DNA of 44,794 bases from an uncultured Lachnospiraceae bacterium (GCA_902762955.1 CACWQH010000038.1:1-44794), one strand, 5' to 3'. Positions 10,701-18,883 are shown, numbered from the stretch's first letter. The notes: a model not told the origin generated them from the letters alone. Made by a program: numbers and translations.

Positions 10701-13700
10701 CAGACTAAGCAAAATACTATAAATGGAATAATTAATTTTGATGCAATAACTTATGATAATAGTATGGTTACTAATTCTCCATATTATTATAAGATTAGTG
10801 AAGTGGCTTCGACATCTAATGATGGTTATAAATATTCTGATGCTGTATATTATGTAAAGGTTGATTTAAGTGTTGATACTTCAACTAATCGTGTTGTTGC
10901 TACTCCGACTTACTATAATGATGTAAGTATGAGTAACGTAATTACAGCCGACAATTTAGTATTTATAAATGAAGAACAAAAGGCAACTCTTAAGCTTGAA
11001 GCACATAAGGAGCTTGTTGGTGCAAGTATATCCGATTATTATGGAAGCGATAACAACGGCTTTGAGTTTACAGCAACCAAAGACGGAAAAATTTATAAGG
11101 GATATAATGATAATTCCGGAAATGTTGTAATTGATATAAATGAGGTGTTTGGAATTGCAGACGTTATTAAGACGACTACAGCAGTAAATCATGCTCCTTA
11201 TGAATATGTTATTAAAGAAACAGCGAAAGATGGGTTTATATGTGATACAAATGAGTATGTTGCAAAAGTAACATTTAACTTTACTTCAAATGGAATTGAA
11301 CCAACGATAACATATTATAAGAGCACAGATTTAAACAATTCCGTATCGGAAAGTGATGTTAAATTTATAAATACCAAGGAAGATACGCAGGAGATTACGA
11401 TTACTGCTTTAAAGACATTTGGTGATCCGGCTGTTGAACCGGGTGCAAACAGAATCTTCAGTTTTGGTTTATATAAAGGCGATGATACTACACCTGTTCA
11501 GATAAAGCAAAATGATGAACATGGTAATATAATATTTGATAAAATTGTATATGATCAAAATGACCTCGGTTTAGAAGATACAAAAACATATGTTTATAAG
11601 GTTAAGGAAATTGTGCCTTCTCCACGTCCTCTTCCGGGATATAAATATGACACGACAGTATATACAATAAATGTTACATTAACAAGAAATAATACTACCG
11701 GAAAAATAGATATTACGCATAACATAATAAAGAGCGGTAGCTCAGATTCACAAAGTGGAACAAATATTATTGGTAGAGATTCCTCAGACAATGAATTTAT
11801 ACAGTTTAATAATGTTTATGAAGGAAAAACAGATTGGCCTCTTTCAGTAAGAAAAGTATTATCAGGTAATGAGGATGTTAATGAGTCGTTTAAATTCGAA
11901 CTGTACAGATGTACAGGGGATGATTTCGATACAAATGGAATTACACCGATAATTGTTAATTCTGATAATACCGGATATGCAGTATTTAAACCGGAGGATA
12001 TTACAATTACAACCGGATCAACTAACTATTTTGTGCTTAAAGAAGTTAATACCGGTGATCAGCTTATTTCTTATTCGACAAGAGTTTACAAACTAATAGT
12101 AACTGCTGATTCTGAAGGAAACGTAACTGTTAGAGATTCGGATTATACAAACATTATTTACGATGAAGCACGTGTTACATTTACCAATTCTATAGAAGTT
12201 AAGGTCAAGAAAACCAATGCGGATGGAACAGTAGCATTAACAGGTGCTGAACTTCAGGTGAAAAATGGTAATGCAGTTGTAAATACAAAGAATGGCAACC
12301 AAACAACAGATGGAAATACCGACAATGTTTATTCAGGTATAACTGTAGGACAGGAGTATACATTGGTTGAAAATAAAGCCCCTGTTGGATATGCGATAGC
12401 AGACCCGGTTAAGTTTAAGGTTGTATATGATTCAACAAACCAAAAGTATAAACTTCAGGTTAATTATGGAAACGGATATGTTGATGTTACAGGCACAGGT
12501 GATGCTGCAGTTACTGTTGTTATGAAGGATACTTCAAATAAGCTTATCATCAACAAGAAGATATCAGATACTACCTACCTTGCGGGTGCAACACTTCAGG
12601 TTAAGGATGCTTCAGGTGCTACATTAGGAACTGCATGGACTACTGATACAAATGGTACTGACAATCAGAACCACAGCATTGACTTAAGTACACTTACTCC
12701 GAATAAGTGGTATACATTAGAAGAGACATCTGCTCCTTTTGGATATAAGATTGCAACACCCGTACAGTTCATGATTGATTCTGATAACAAAGTGTGGACT
12801 AAGAAGCAGGGTGAAGCTGACACAGCAAAGATTGAACTTACCGCTGTAGAAGGCAAGTATACACTTACCATGTTTGATGAACCATTGGAGCTTACGATTA
12901 CCAAGTTAAATAAAGCTACAGATGATAAGCTTCCGGGAGCTGTATTCTCTATATATGCTAAAGACGGAAGTGGACTTATACAGTCAGGTATGGAAGTGGA
13001 TTCAGTTGGAACGCTTAAGTTAAATGTTCTTAGTCTTGGACTTGTAGCAGATAAGGAGTATATACTTGAAGAAACAACTGCTCCTGAGGGATTTGAAATT
13101 ATAAATCCGATTACATTTAAGATTACAAATGATAATACTCTTGTTGTAAATGGTGAAAACCAGACCGGTATGGAGATAAAGGTATATAATAAGAAAGAGG
13201 GAACAATATATATCAGTAAGGTTGATCCTTCTAATCCGGGCGTTGAGCTTAGAGGTGCTTTGCTTGTTGTAAGTCAGGATGGAACTGAAAAATATAGCTT
13301 TACTTCAACTGCAAATGCTTATGAAATCAGAACAGGTTCATTGGAAAAGAACAAGGTATATATCTTAAAGGAAATTGATGCTCCAAAAGATGTAAATGGA
13401 GTTCCTACACATTATCTTGCGGCTGAGATAAAGTTCTATATAGATAACGATAGTGAGCTTTATGTACAAAAAGAAGGAGAAGCAGATTTCTCACATAGCT
13501 CCGACGGAAAGATTGTTATGGAAGATAAGGCAAGAGATGTTGTCAAGATTAGTAAGGTTGACCTTGTAACGAGTGATGAGCTGCCGGGCGCAAAGCTTAA
13601 GATAACAGATGAAAATGGCAGACCGGTTTATGAAAAGACTGTTGATGAGCATGGAAATCTGATTACTACAACCAACAAGCTTGAGCATACAACAAATGGC

Positions 13701-15695
13701 AGAAAGTGGGAGATTGACTACTCGACATTTGAACTTGACACACCTTATGTGCTTACTGAGATAACTGCACCGGATGGTTATGAGGTTGCAGAAGATATAA
13801 CCTTTAAGATCGTCAATGAGGGTGGAGATAATGTAATTAAGATTAAGCAGGCTGATGGTTCATGGGTAACAAATACCAACATGACCGTAGTAATGCAGGA
13901 TGCTCCGATGAATTATGTTTCATTTATTAAGCTTGATAAGTCAAGCGGACAGACTCTTGCAGGAGCAGGGCTTACTATCTACGAAGATAACGGAGATGTG
14001 GCTTATAGCTTTACTACTACAGCCAATGCAACTCGATTCAGGGTTGATGATTTTAGTGTAAATGAAGAGTATACATTAAAAGAGACTACTGTACCGGAAG
14101 GCTTCTACGAGGCTGATGAAGTGGTATTTAGAGTAAGCTTTGTTGAGACTGCTAACGGCAGAATACGTAAGCTTTTTGTAAGAGATACAGACGGAACATT
14201 TAAGGTTAGAGAAACCGGTCAGATAATTGTTGAAGATGAACGAGTTTACAAGGTTAAGATTTCTAAGGTTGATTTAACTTCTGAGGAAGAGGTACCGGGT
14301 GCTCACATTCAGATTATCGATGAAAACGGCAGTGTGGTAACCGAGTGGGATTCAACCGATGAACCTAAGGAGATTGAAGGCTTACGTCCAAATGTAACAT
14401 ATACTCTTAGAGAAACAGTTGCTCCTTTAGGTTATAAGATTACAACAGATACGACATTTGCGCTTAAGTCTGACGCAACAATTGATTATGATAAGACTAC
14501 AACAGCTATATCGAGTGAAGGAGTGCTTCTTGTAAAGGATGATATAACAAGTCTTAACTTTACTAAGTATGGTCTTGTAAATGAATCCTGCGCGCCTGAT
14601 CCGGCAGCTTATGCACCGCTTGAGGGTGTTGAGTTTGAAGCATACTCAATTGATGAGGACGGCAATGTATCGGATGCTCCTGTCGCAACGGCTAAGTCAA
14701 GTAAAAATGGTATCGTTATATTTACTAAGCTTGCAAAGGGTAAATATCAGATACGCGAATCAAAGAGTGTAGATGCATTTAAGATATGTGAGGATTATTT
14801 CTACGCAACAGTTGATGATAATAATTTTGCAGGACTTACCGACAAGGATGGCAATAAGATCGAAGGTAACAGAATAGTTGATGACCAGTATAGAACAGAT
14901 ATCGTATTTACTAAGGTAAGTGAAAAGGATAAGTCAAAGAAGCTTGCCGGTTCAACTTACGGACTTTATAGGAAAAACGACTCTGCTGAAGAGACTCTTG
15001 TAGCAACAGCGGTATCAGATAAGGATGGAGTAGTAACCTTTAAGGGTGTAATTACAGGTATTAATTATGTCATAAGAGAGCTTGAATCACCGGAAGGCTA
15101 CTATGTATCTGAAAATCCTATCGAGATGAGCTTTAAGGTTGATGGTGAGGATGTAGTTAGAGCTACATTGAAGGATGGAAGCGGAACGATTGTTCTTGGA
15201 ACAAATGGTGAGATAACCTGGCTTGAACCTTCTGTAGTAGTTAACTTCCTTAAGGTTGATGGAGACAATAATCCTCTTCCTGGAGCTACACTTGCTGTAC
15301 TTGATATGAATGGTGCTCCTGTAAAGGATGCTGATGGAAAAGAAATCAAATGGGTTTCAACAACTACTGCATATGAGGTTGCTGATGTATTTGAAGATGG
15401 AGTAAGTTATCAGTTAGTTGAGTTAGCGGCACCTGAGGGATATGATATTGCTGAACCAATCGTATTTGAAATACCTGATGACAAGGTTGGTACAGGCGAA
15501 AATAAGGTGATTTCCGTAACTATGATAGACAGACTTACTACAACAGTTACTCCACCTGAAAAGACCACACCTCCATCAGTTAAGACAGGTGATACGACAC
15601 CGATTAAGCCGGTAGCAGCTATGATGTTCATATCACTTGCAGGTATTGTTTATCTTCTTATATTCAGAAGAAGACATAAGAAGATGTTCAAGTAA
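4797..15695 (+). CDS. Giant sortase-anchored SpaA/FctA surface adhesin
   Basis: 3632-residue cell-wall protein. A basic signal peptide with a hydrophobic core (residues 15-30) ends at a likely AYA/E cleavage site after residue 43. An acidic SEEGA-type repeat segment follows (about 44-120). Residues about 140-1010 are adhesin-like beta domains (several with an NKTATEVTSDYVTW-like start). One SpaA/Cna-B-like domain lies near 1021, about eight FctA-like pilin isopeptide domains between about 1284 and 2460, and ten tandem SpaA-type domains between about 2465 and 3560, each ending in a Y-x-L-x-E-x-x-A-P-x-G-Y/F motif. The C-terminus has a proline-rich stretch, the sorting motif SVKTG (3594-3598), a hydrophobic helix and a basic tail. 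The Lys and Glu positions suggest intramolecular isopeptide bonds. Probably an adhesin or stalk; no sortase gene is in the window, so anchoring would use a distant sortase. The ligand is unknown. Confidence 0.93.
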   Translation: MKDSKRKVARPRKRVIAILLSVLMVLSIIIPSGGSGVRYNAYAEGEESAIGEGVDLNSEEGAAEESVTSEEGAEKLTAEEVTPSEEGADTSEEGEDKYAVNIPASTEEITEAVVEENPVDEDIIDNEQLLGDGGTVTRSPELINYVSDADAKTGITYDSTNNSWIGVNLDNEYEFTIYFTETDVKQFIEDGANMTYTIPNGIVANNIASTYIDLIYKQSGSDETVKVSNNPFSVQNGVITFNFNTSDSNFETLKNSEDAQFYLTFKGKFDGSTQNINFGNGVTRTIDASLSSDVSVDKWSTGSITSEADSKLSYTVRVKSSGYSTGITLNDGIDNNGFEIENVNYKIYDSYGKEVTTGVTVEGTGLSTDKNSINYTIDKLPNGYYVDFTYDVKLKNSTDISTVDTDGDGKVAIKNTANVTSTEDTNSYNNSKTVTNNITYSSIQSKTAEVVDANEGIVNWTIKLNPEMMVSLKGKTLTDVLNDSNTTISDNQDFNSNITITAYDNASGTETAKATYTVTKPTGKDFSYTFTDTDPYYYIITYQTKATDMNSQISDMKLKNTATFLGNDKTAEATIGIGDKLAINKTATEVTSDYVTWTVTVDVPAKGLDSLVLTDAGPNSSNYYYDDIDTSSINVTGLTGSEGYTASYSTTTRGSDNETVTSGFTLVFHKSDETTGLDETTASRQIFLTYKTKVDQKWLDAAAQESWRKTHTNNISAVANDIRIDTSADATPSKVEIDKSLGSKGTITIGDKKYPYYEFKVRISPVDSDTVTITDTLPEGFKIYEETPETDWSRKTKAYGSKSVWSPETQIGYYSSTVTDSGVTYSTSGNNVTFTVDIKKDSEDKYYDYYWLDYYIIVKDESSLTSLTQTALDNQGKSVLTNTAKYKGTSASINFDFEPDKADSSVVSKELISEENGVATYKIDVNPEKLRLNSGENITLTDTFTNLSIDYSTIKITAIDPANAEVVSCDVRSNVMTVVLKDATHYTIEYKSNVLSNGTYTNVVEVAGFTATKSASYSSSGGGDYGNYLSINIFKQEYGNSLNKLEGVEFQLFVDVNGVATPVTDERGRIVTATTDENGKATFQGSSSSGWKIEKGKKYYVKELNPPEGYLGIDGYYNFTIADVSDWNHYVYKTGETMRVDNNKIDLKVTKTLDNAPDNLDLSKIKFTVVVSEGEGSSASTHTYNKTLAEIKTGADTGSKWYSYDAATKTYTWYITDLTTGSSATVTETIDSAEASEQPSSITYSILEDGAATVSEQAYTSGSAVNVSGLAEDSIKTVAFTNSYAGAVDVTPVAYKKLDNKTKGTGASQTYPLDGLSFDFAIYEIPDNFYTTLGDSHRSAISEDNLKNASNWKANSLSTATASDETDAKATFDKINYNFESGTTFPQYYYYKIVENSSGYSKITNDTGYVIMSVVINKDAQSGVLSKTVTYTKYKADGTKEVAETSEPKAVAFNNSTAETTLSLKANKLLTENGRSVTPGNDFSFKLEAVELNGVKDTQTNANQPAVINNGSNVTFTNLTYKASDISTDSSKPTVYRYRISENDAPEGYSKDTNYYYVDVTVIRDTSTGGVKTETKITKYSVSGAVIEDNVATSRISFTNTKSARTGSVSLAISKKVDGSADGVKGSTYGKFDFYCGYVGEQSNTLKPAEITSSTAWTNPKTGVWSADTNIITFPAIEYSTANGTNTELGTGKHIYRIYEGGNGYNGINNSRDFYIVVVSVTDPGSGTALTTSVDSVYKYAYNTSTGTYDTAQSVSGTGSSNVIFDNTSNQVSVPITAEKTITGGDHSKAGFKFTINAIENSTSGYKLYKNASGTAYTETVTSDADGKITFSNLVFTKASDAGRYQFEIKETAGSDTTITYDESVYRVTVNVTYNDTTKTLAASIETVEKKNSSGATYYTVQNKSVSFENKLVPQKGSITFTAQKKLKKAGETEAGTDITGTDGNLKEFSFKLEQVDASGTTVSSGVNQTKQNTINGIINFDAITYDNSMVTNSPYYYKISEVASTSNDGYKYSDAVYYVKVDLSVDTSTNRVVATPTYYNDVSMSNVITADNLVFINEEQKATLKLEAHKELVGASISDYYGSDNNGFEFTATKDGKIYKGYNDNSGNVVIDINEVFGIADVIKTTTAVNHAPYEYVIKETAKDGFICDTNEYVAKVTFNFTSNGIEPTITYYKSTDLNNSVSESDVKFINTKEDTQEITITALKTFGDPAVEPGANRIFSFGLYKGDDTTPVQIKQNDEHGNIIFDKIVYDQNDLGLEDTKTYVYKVKEIVPSPRPLPGYKYDTTVYTINVTLTRNNTTGKIDITHNIIKSGSSDSQSGTNIIGRDSSDNEFIQFNNVYEGKTDWPLSVRKVLSGNEDVNESFKFELYRCTGDDFDTNGITPIIVNSDNTGYAVFKPEDITITTGSTNYFVLKEVNTGDQLISYSTRVYKLIVTADSEGNVTVRDSDYTNIIYDEARVTFTNSIEVKVKKTNADGTVALTGAELQVKNGNAVVNTKNGNQTTDGNTDNVYSGITVGQEYTLVENKAPVGYAIADPVKFKVVYDSTNQKYKLQVNYGNGYVDVTGTGDAAVTVVMKDTSNKLIINKKISDTTYLAGATLQVKDASGATLGTAWTTDTNGTDNQNHSIDLSTLTPNKWYTLEETSAPFGYKIATPVQFMIDSDNKVWTKKQGEADTAKIELTAVEGKYTLTMFDEPLELTITKLNKATDDKLPGAVFSIYAKDGSGLIQSGMEVDSVGTLKLNVLSLGLVADKEYILEETTAPEGFEIINPITFKITNDNTLVVNGENQTGMEIKVYNKKEGTIYISKVDPSNPGVELRGALLVVSQDGTEKYSFTSTANAYEIRTGSLEKNKVYILKEIDAPKDVNGVPTHYLAAEIKFYIDNDSELYVQKEGEADFSHSSDGKIVMEDKARDVVKISKVDLVTSDELPGAKLKITDENGRPVYEKTVDEHGNLITTTNKLEHTTNGRKWEIDYSTFELDTPYVLTEITAPDGYEVAEDITFKIVNEGGDNVIKIKQADGSWVTNTNMTVVMQDAPMNYVSFIKLDKSSGQTLAGAGLTIYEDNGDVAYSFTTTANATRFRVDDFSVNEEYTLKETTVPEGFYEADEVVFRVSFVETANGRIRKLFVRDTDGTFKVRETGQIIVEDERVYKVKISKVDLTSEEEVPGAHIQIIDENGSVVTEWDSTDEPKEIEGLRPNVTYTLRETVAPLGYKITTDTTFALKSDATIDYDKTTTAISSEGVLLVKDDITSLNFTKYGLVNESCAPDPAAYAPLEGVEFEAYSIDEDGNVSDAPVATAKSSKNGIVIFTKLAKGKYQIRESKSVDAFKICEDYFYATVDDNNFAGLTDKDGNKIEGNRIVDDQYRTDIVFTKVSEKDKSKKLAGSTYGLYRKNDSAEETLVATAVSDKDGVVTFKGVITGINYVIRELESPEGYYVSENPIEMSFKVDGEDVVRATLKDGSGTIVLGTNGEITWLEPSVVVNFLKVDGDNNPLPGATLAVLDMNGAPVKDADGKEIKWVSTTTAYEVADVFEDGVSYQLVELAAPEGYDIAEPIVFEIPDDKVGTGENKVISVTMIDRLTTTVTPPEKTTPPSVKTGDTTPIKPVAAMMFISLAGIVYLLIFRRRHKKMFK

Positions 15696-15721
15696 AAGAT
15701 ATATTAAAAAATAATACAATT

Positions 15722-15764
15722 AACAGGAGCGTAGAGGCTTGTGCCGATACGCTCCTTGTTTTAT
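15722..15764 (+). terminator. Terminator of the giant adhesin gene
   Basis: AACAGGAGCGTA (15722-15733) pairs with TACGCTCCTTGTT (15748-15760) with a one-base bulge, followed by TTTATT. It begins 27 bases after the stop codon. Confidence 0.85.
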
Positions 15765-15777
15765 TCTGTAAAAAATG

Positions 15778-15806
15778 TTGACATTGAAAAAATAATTTAT
15801 TATAAA
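15778..15806 (+). promoter_or_regulatory. Promoter of the DMT permease gene
   Basis: TTGACA (15778-15783) and TATAAA (15801-15806) are spaced by 17 bases, close to the ideal housekeeping promoter, 35 bases before the ATG. Confidence 0.75.
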
Positions 15807-15840
15807 TACTATTAGACTTTTTAAAGAACAGGATTAGATT

Positions 15841-16812
15841 ATGGCTAAAAAAGACAATTCATTGCGCAACTCATTTCTACTTTTGCTTACTGCTATAATA
15901 TGGGGAACCTCCTTTGTTGCCCAGTCGGCAGGTATGGAATATATAGGCCCTTTTACATTTAGTGTAACAAGGTACATACTTGGTGGAACTATACTTATAC
16001 CTGTTATTATTTTCATGAATAATCTCAGCAAGAAGAGCAGATTAAAGGATGGTATATCAGAGGATGATATAAGAATTGAAGATAAAGAAGTATTTAAGCG
16101 TTCTGTCAGATACGGAATTGTATGCGGTATTATCCTTTGTGCTGCAAGCAATTTTCAACAGATGGCTATGCTTCACGCATCTGCAGGTAAGGCAGGCTTT
16201 ATAACTGCTTTTTATATCATTCTTGTACCGATAGTAGGTATATTTTTTAAGAAAAAGACTTCGCCGATTATATGGTTTTGTGTTTTGCTTGCCCTCGTTG
16301 GACTTTATTTCCTGTGCATAGGCAGAGGTGGAGAGTATGTATTTGAGATTTCGGATGTACAGCTTCTTATATGTGCACTCATTTTTTCGTTTCATATTAT
16401 TTTTGTCGATTATGCCAATACTAAAAAGGTAAATGGTGTGATTATATCAAGTACGCAGTTTTATACAGCAGCTTTGCTGAGTGCGGTTTTCTTATATCCG
16501 ATGGATGGAGTTGTTTATGATATGCTGCCTACTATGGATTTGATTATTAAGGCTGCACCTTCTATACTTTATTCGGGTATTATGTCCTGCGGGGTTGCTT
16601 ATACCTTGCAGATAATCGGTCAAAAGGATGTCAATCCGACTGTGGCATCGCTTATTATGAGCCTTGAATCGGTTGTTTCGGCGATTTCCGGTTTCCTTAT
16701 CCTTGGTCAGAAGATGTCTGTGGATGAGATAATCGGATGTGTAATTATGTTTGTGGCGATTATACTTGCAGAGCTTCCTGTTGGGAAGAAAGGCGAGAAG
16801 AGTGTGAAATGA
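15841..16812 (+). CDS. EamA/DMT-superfamily permease
   Basis: 323-residue integral membrane protein with about ten hydrophobic segments in two EamA-like halves. The first half starts with the characteristic AIIWGTSFVAQSAGM; the second contains PSILYSGIMSCGVAYTLQIIGQK and ends in SLESVVSAISGFLILGQ, both typical of the family. A hydrophilic loop rich in Lys and Glu (about residues 60-80) separates early helices. Family members export metabolites such as amino acids or import vitamins and nucleotides; the substrate cannot be assigned. It has its own promoter and appears monocistronic. The ATG at 15841 has AGGA about nine bases upstream. Confidence 0.88.
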   Translation: MAKKDNSLRNSFLLLLTAIIWGTSFVAQSAGMEYIGPFTFSVTRYILGGTILIPVIIFMNNLSKKSRLKDGISEDDIRIEDKEVFKRSVRYGIVCGIILCAASNFQQMAMLHASAGKAGFITAFYIILVPIVGIFFKKKTSPIIWFCVLLALVGLYFLCIGRGGEYVFEISDVQLLICALIFSFHIIFVDYANTKKVNGVIISSTQFYTAALLSAVFLYPMDGVVYDMLPTMDLIIKAAPSILYSGIMSCGVAYTLQIIGQKDVNPTVASLIMSLESVVSAISGFLILGQKMSVDEIIGCVIMFVAIILAELPVGKKGEKSVK

Positions 16813-16858
16813 TTTTGTTCTTTTGTTAGAATAATGTAAAATAAAGGCATGATTTTAG

Positions 16859-16886
16859 TTGAGAATATATTAAACGGCTATATACT
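16859..16886 (+). promoter_or_regulatory. Candidate promoter of the DUF1902/HicA pair
   Basis: TTGAGA (16859-16864) and TATACT (16881-16886) are separated by 16 bases, about 80 bases before the first gene. Confidence 0.4.
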
Positions 16887-16966
16887 TTCAGATGGAAAAG
16901 TGTTAAAATATTTTTTAAGAAGGATTTTGACTAAAAATATATCATAGGTAAAAGGGGCGTGAAAGT

Positions 16967-17179
16967 ATGGAATACGTAATAAGAATTGAATGGGATAGTG
17001 AAGCAAAGGTGTGGATTGCTGAAAATGATTATTTACCTTTGACAATAGAATCGGAATCTTTGGATAATCTTATGGATAGAACAAGAAAACTTATACCTGA
17101 ACTTGTAGAGTTGAATAATCTTCCTAATCCTAAATATTTATATTTTTTCCTCGAAAACAGAGAGGAAGTGGTTGCCTAA
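16967..17179 (+). CDS. DUF1902 protein, likely antitoxin partner of HicA
   Basis: 70-residue protein with the start EYVIRIEWDSEAKVWIAEN and a following SESLDNLMDR helix, as expected of the small DUF1902/HicB-like fold that partners HicA toxins. No C-terminal DNA-binding domain is present, unlike full-length HicB, so any autoregulation would need another mechanism. Its TAA stop shares one base with the ATG of the next gene (TAATG), implying translational coupling and a matched dose of the two products. An AGGGGCGTG ribosome site precedes the start. Confidence 0.75.
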   Translation: MEYVIRIEWDSEAKVWIAENDYLPLTIESESLDNLMDRTRKLIPELVELNNLPNPKYLYFFLENREEVVA

Positions 17180-17373
17180 TGGCAGAATTTGAAAAGAAAG
17201 TTAGAGAGATACTTAAAGATAATAACTGCTGGTTCGTAAGGCATGGAAAAGGGGATCATGATATTTGGTATAGCTCGATTACAAATAAGCATTTTCCTGT
17301 AGATTCAAAAATTAAATCTCGACACACTGCTAATGGTATTATGAAACAAGCAGGAATAGATTATCATTTTTGA
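17179..17373 (+). CDS. hicA: HicA-family mRNA interferase toxin
   Basis: 64-residue double-stranded-RNA-binding-fold protein. The segment WFVRHGKGDHDIWYS contains the G-x-G-x-H motif with the catalytic His of HicA, followed by a short beta strand (HFPVDSKI) and the final helix HTANGIMKQAGI typical of the family. HicA toxins cleave mRNA and are held inactive by the upstream partner. The gene overlaps the upstream one by a single base, and its last ten bases overlap the 3' end of the convergent LysR gene. The catalytic residue appears intact, so the pair may be functional. Confidence 0.78.
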   Translation: MAEFEKKVREILKDNNCWFVRHGKGDHDIWYSSITNKHFPVDSKIKSRHTANGIMKQAGIDYHF

Positions 17374-18356
17374 TAATCGTTTGAACAATAACTAATAAAT
17401 TTACTAAGAGCTGCATGTTTTATCTTTCCATTTGGATAGATGAAACCTACGGTTCTTTTTTTGACCTCGTTTTCAAGTGGCAGTTCTATAATCTGACCAC
17501 TTTCCAGATAATCGGTCGCAAATTCACGTACTATACTTGCGACTCCCATACCGATGGCAGCGAAATCTATGAGAAGATCCATGTTATTGATCTCAAGTAC
17601 CTGATTTGGATATATACATTCCTCAGCCAGATATCTGTCTATATGAGTTCGGGTTATATTGTTAGGTTCTAACAGCATAAGATTTGATTTTTCAAGTATT
17701 TCCTTTATGGAAAGCTTAAAATCACTCTTGTTTTCTTTATCGTTTATAAATGATGTAAGGTTACCTGCAAAAAAGTATGGACTTTCAACCACCTCAGACT
17801 CATCCTTTTCTCTTAGATGAAGATTGTCTATATAGTTGTCCGATGCTACAAATATATCATGTATGTCCTGAAGTTTCTTATATTCGTATCCTTTTGGTAT
17901 ATCCGTTTCGCAGATAAGACCTATATCAATTTTATCAGCCTGTAAGAGTTTGATAGTATTGATAGTAGAGTGACAGTCGATAATTACCTTGATATGAGGA
18001 TTTTCGGTTATAAATCCCTTGAGATAATCAAGGAGTATATGTTTGCATAGTGAGGTGCTGACGCCGATTCTCAGCTGACCGATACCAAGCTCGTTAATCT
18101 TTTTTATTTCGTCCTCGCCCTTTGTAATGCTCTCAAATGCAGAATCTATATGCTTATATAAAACCTCACCCTCTGATGTCAAGGCAACACCCTTTGAAGT
18201 TCTTTCAAATAATTTTACACCAAGTCCCTCCTCAAGCTTGGATAAGGACTTACTGATAGCAGGCTGACTGATAAAAAGCTTTTCCGCCGCCTTGCTGAGA
18301 CTCTTATACTTGGCAACATTATAAAAAACCTTGTAATTATTCAAATTATCGTACAT
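17364..18356 (-). CDS. LysR-family regulator, probably of the leu genes
   Basis: 330-residue LysR-type regulator. Residues 1-60 form the winged helix-turn-helix (NYKVFYNVAKYKSLSKAAEK, then QPAISKSLSKLEEGLGVKLF), and the remainder is the effector-binding periplasmic-protein-like domain. It is transcribed divergently from leuC with 527 bases between the starts. A perfect palindrome with T-N11-A spacing lies at 18510-18526, centred about 65 bases upstream of the predicted leuC transcription start, which is the standard LysR activator position. The target is therefore inferred to be leuCD, with 2-isopropylmalate a plausible but unproven ligand. Its 3' end overlaps hicA by ten bases, so antisense interference between the two is possible. 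Confidence 0.88.
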   Translation of the reverse strand: MYDNLNNYKVFYNVAKYKSLSKAAEKLFISQPAISKSLSKLEEGLGVKLFERTSKGVALTSEGEVLYKHIDSAFESITKGEDEIKKINELGIGQLRIGVSTSLCKHILLDYLKGFITENPHIKVIIDCHSTINTIKLLQADKIDIGLICETDIPKGYEYKKLQDIHDIFVASDNYIDNLHLREKDESEVVESPYFFAGNLTSFINDKENKSDFKLSIKEILEKSNLMLLEPNNITRTHIDRYLAEECIYPNQVLEINNMDLLIDFAAIGMGVASIVREFATDYLESGQIIELPLENEVKKRTVGFIYPNGKIKHAALSKFISYCSNDYQK

Positions 18357-18509
18357 AACAAAACCTCACAAATTATCAGATTATAAAAACAAAATAATAT
18401 ATCTACGTTAATCTATAAAAAACATTACCCCTAATTGGTTTCAGACATAAATATTTATTTGAATTAAGTATAAATCATATAACAGTATTTTATTATACAC
18501 TAATAAAGC

Positions 18510-18526
18510 TATAACTTCAAGTTATA
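18510..18526. promoter_or_regulatory. LysR-type operator (perfect 17-bp palindrome)
   Basis: TATAACTTCAAGTTATA is a perfect palindrome containing T-N11-A. It lies in the lysR-leuC divergent region, with its centre near 18518. Confidence 0.6.
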
Positions 18527-18546
18527 TCACCTATTAATAATATTCA

Positions 18547-18576
18547 TTATGAAAAAAAATCTCCTTATGTTACAAT
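18547..18576 (+). promoter_or_regulatory. Candidate leuC promoter
   Basis: A TACAAT -10 box lies at 18571-18576 with a poor -35 (TTATGA at 18547-18552, 18-base spacer), as expected for an activator-dependent promoter. It predicts a start near 18583 and a leader of about 300 bases that would contain the whole structured element. Confidence 0.45.
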
Positions 18577-18603
18577 AACAATCAGTTTACTGGCGGATTA
18601 ATT

Positions 18604-18841
18604 GGCGTGCCGTACAAAAACTTAAGTCTTAGTTGTACAGATAACAATGTATAAGCAGGTACTCTGAAGACACCGGTACTTAGCGATTTGTATGACGATT
18701 ATAATCAACTTTACGAAGTAAAGAGTTGATTATAATTGGCATACGAAGAGTTTAGTACCGCTGCGTCTGAGGGTAGCGGGAGCGTGCCTGCGATACATTG
18801 GTTATCTGTACAACTAAGTCAAGAAATTACATCGGCACGCC
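18604..18841 (+). promoter_or_regulatory. Structured leader element, copy 1 (leuC)
   Basis: Nested inverted repeats: GGCGTGCCG (18604-18612) with CGGCACGCC (18833-18841); a roughly 25-bp arm starting TTAGTTGTACAG with its complement ending CTGTACAACTAA; GCAGGTAC (18655-18662) with GTGCCTGC (18784-18791); AGAC (18668-18671) with GTCT (18765-18768); and CGGTACT (18674-18680) with AGTACCG (18754-18760). The terminal part is a long extra hairpin of about 60 bases. The core is shared with the purC leader. No T-run follows, so a simple terminator is unlikely. Not recognised as T-box, ykkC or another known riboswitch class. Confidence 0.8.
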
Positions 18842-18883
18842 CCACAAATTTCCGCTAAAAAGAATATTATGGAGGAAACCAAT

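Noticed and set aside
18604-18841. A T-box or ykkC-type (guanidine/PRPP/ppGpp) riboswitch before leuC and purC
   Set aside because: The targets would fit a ppGpp/PRPP switch, but the T-box sequence (AGGGTGGTACCGCG type) and ykkC motifs are not present, and no terminator follows the element.
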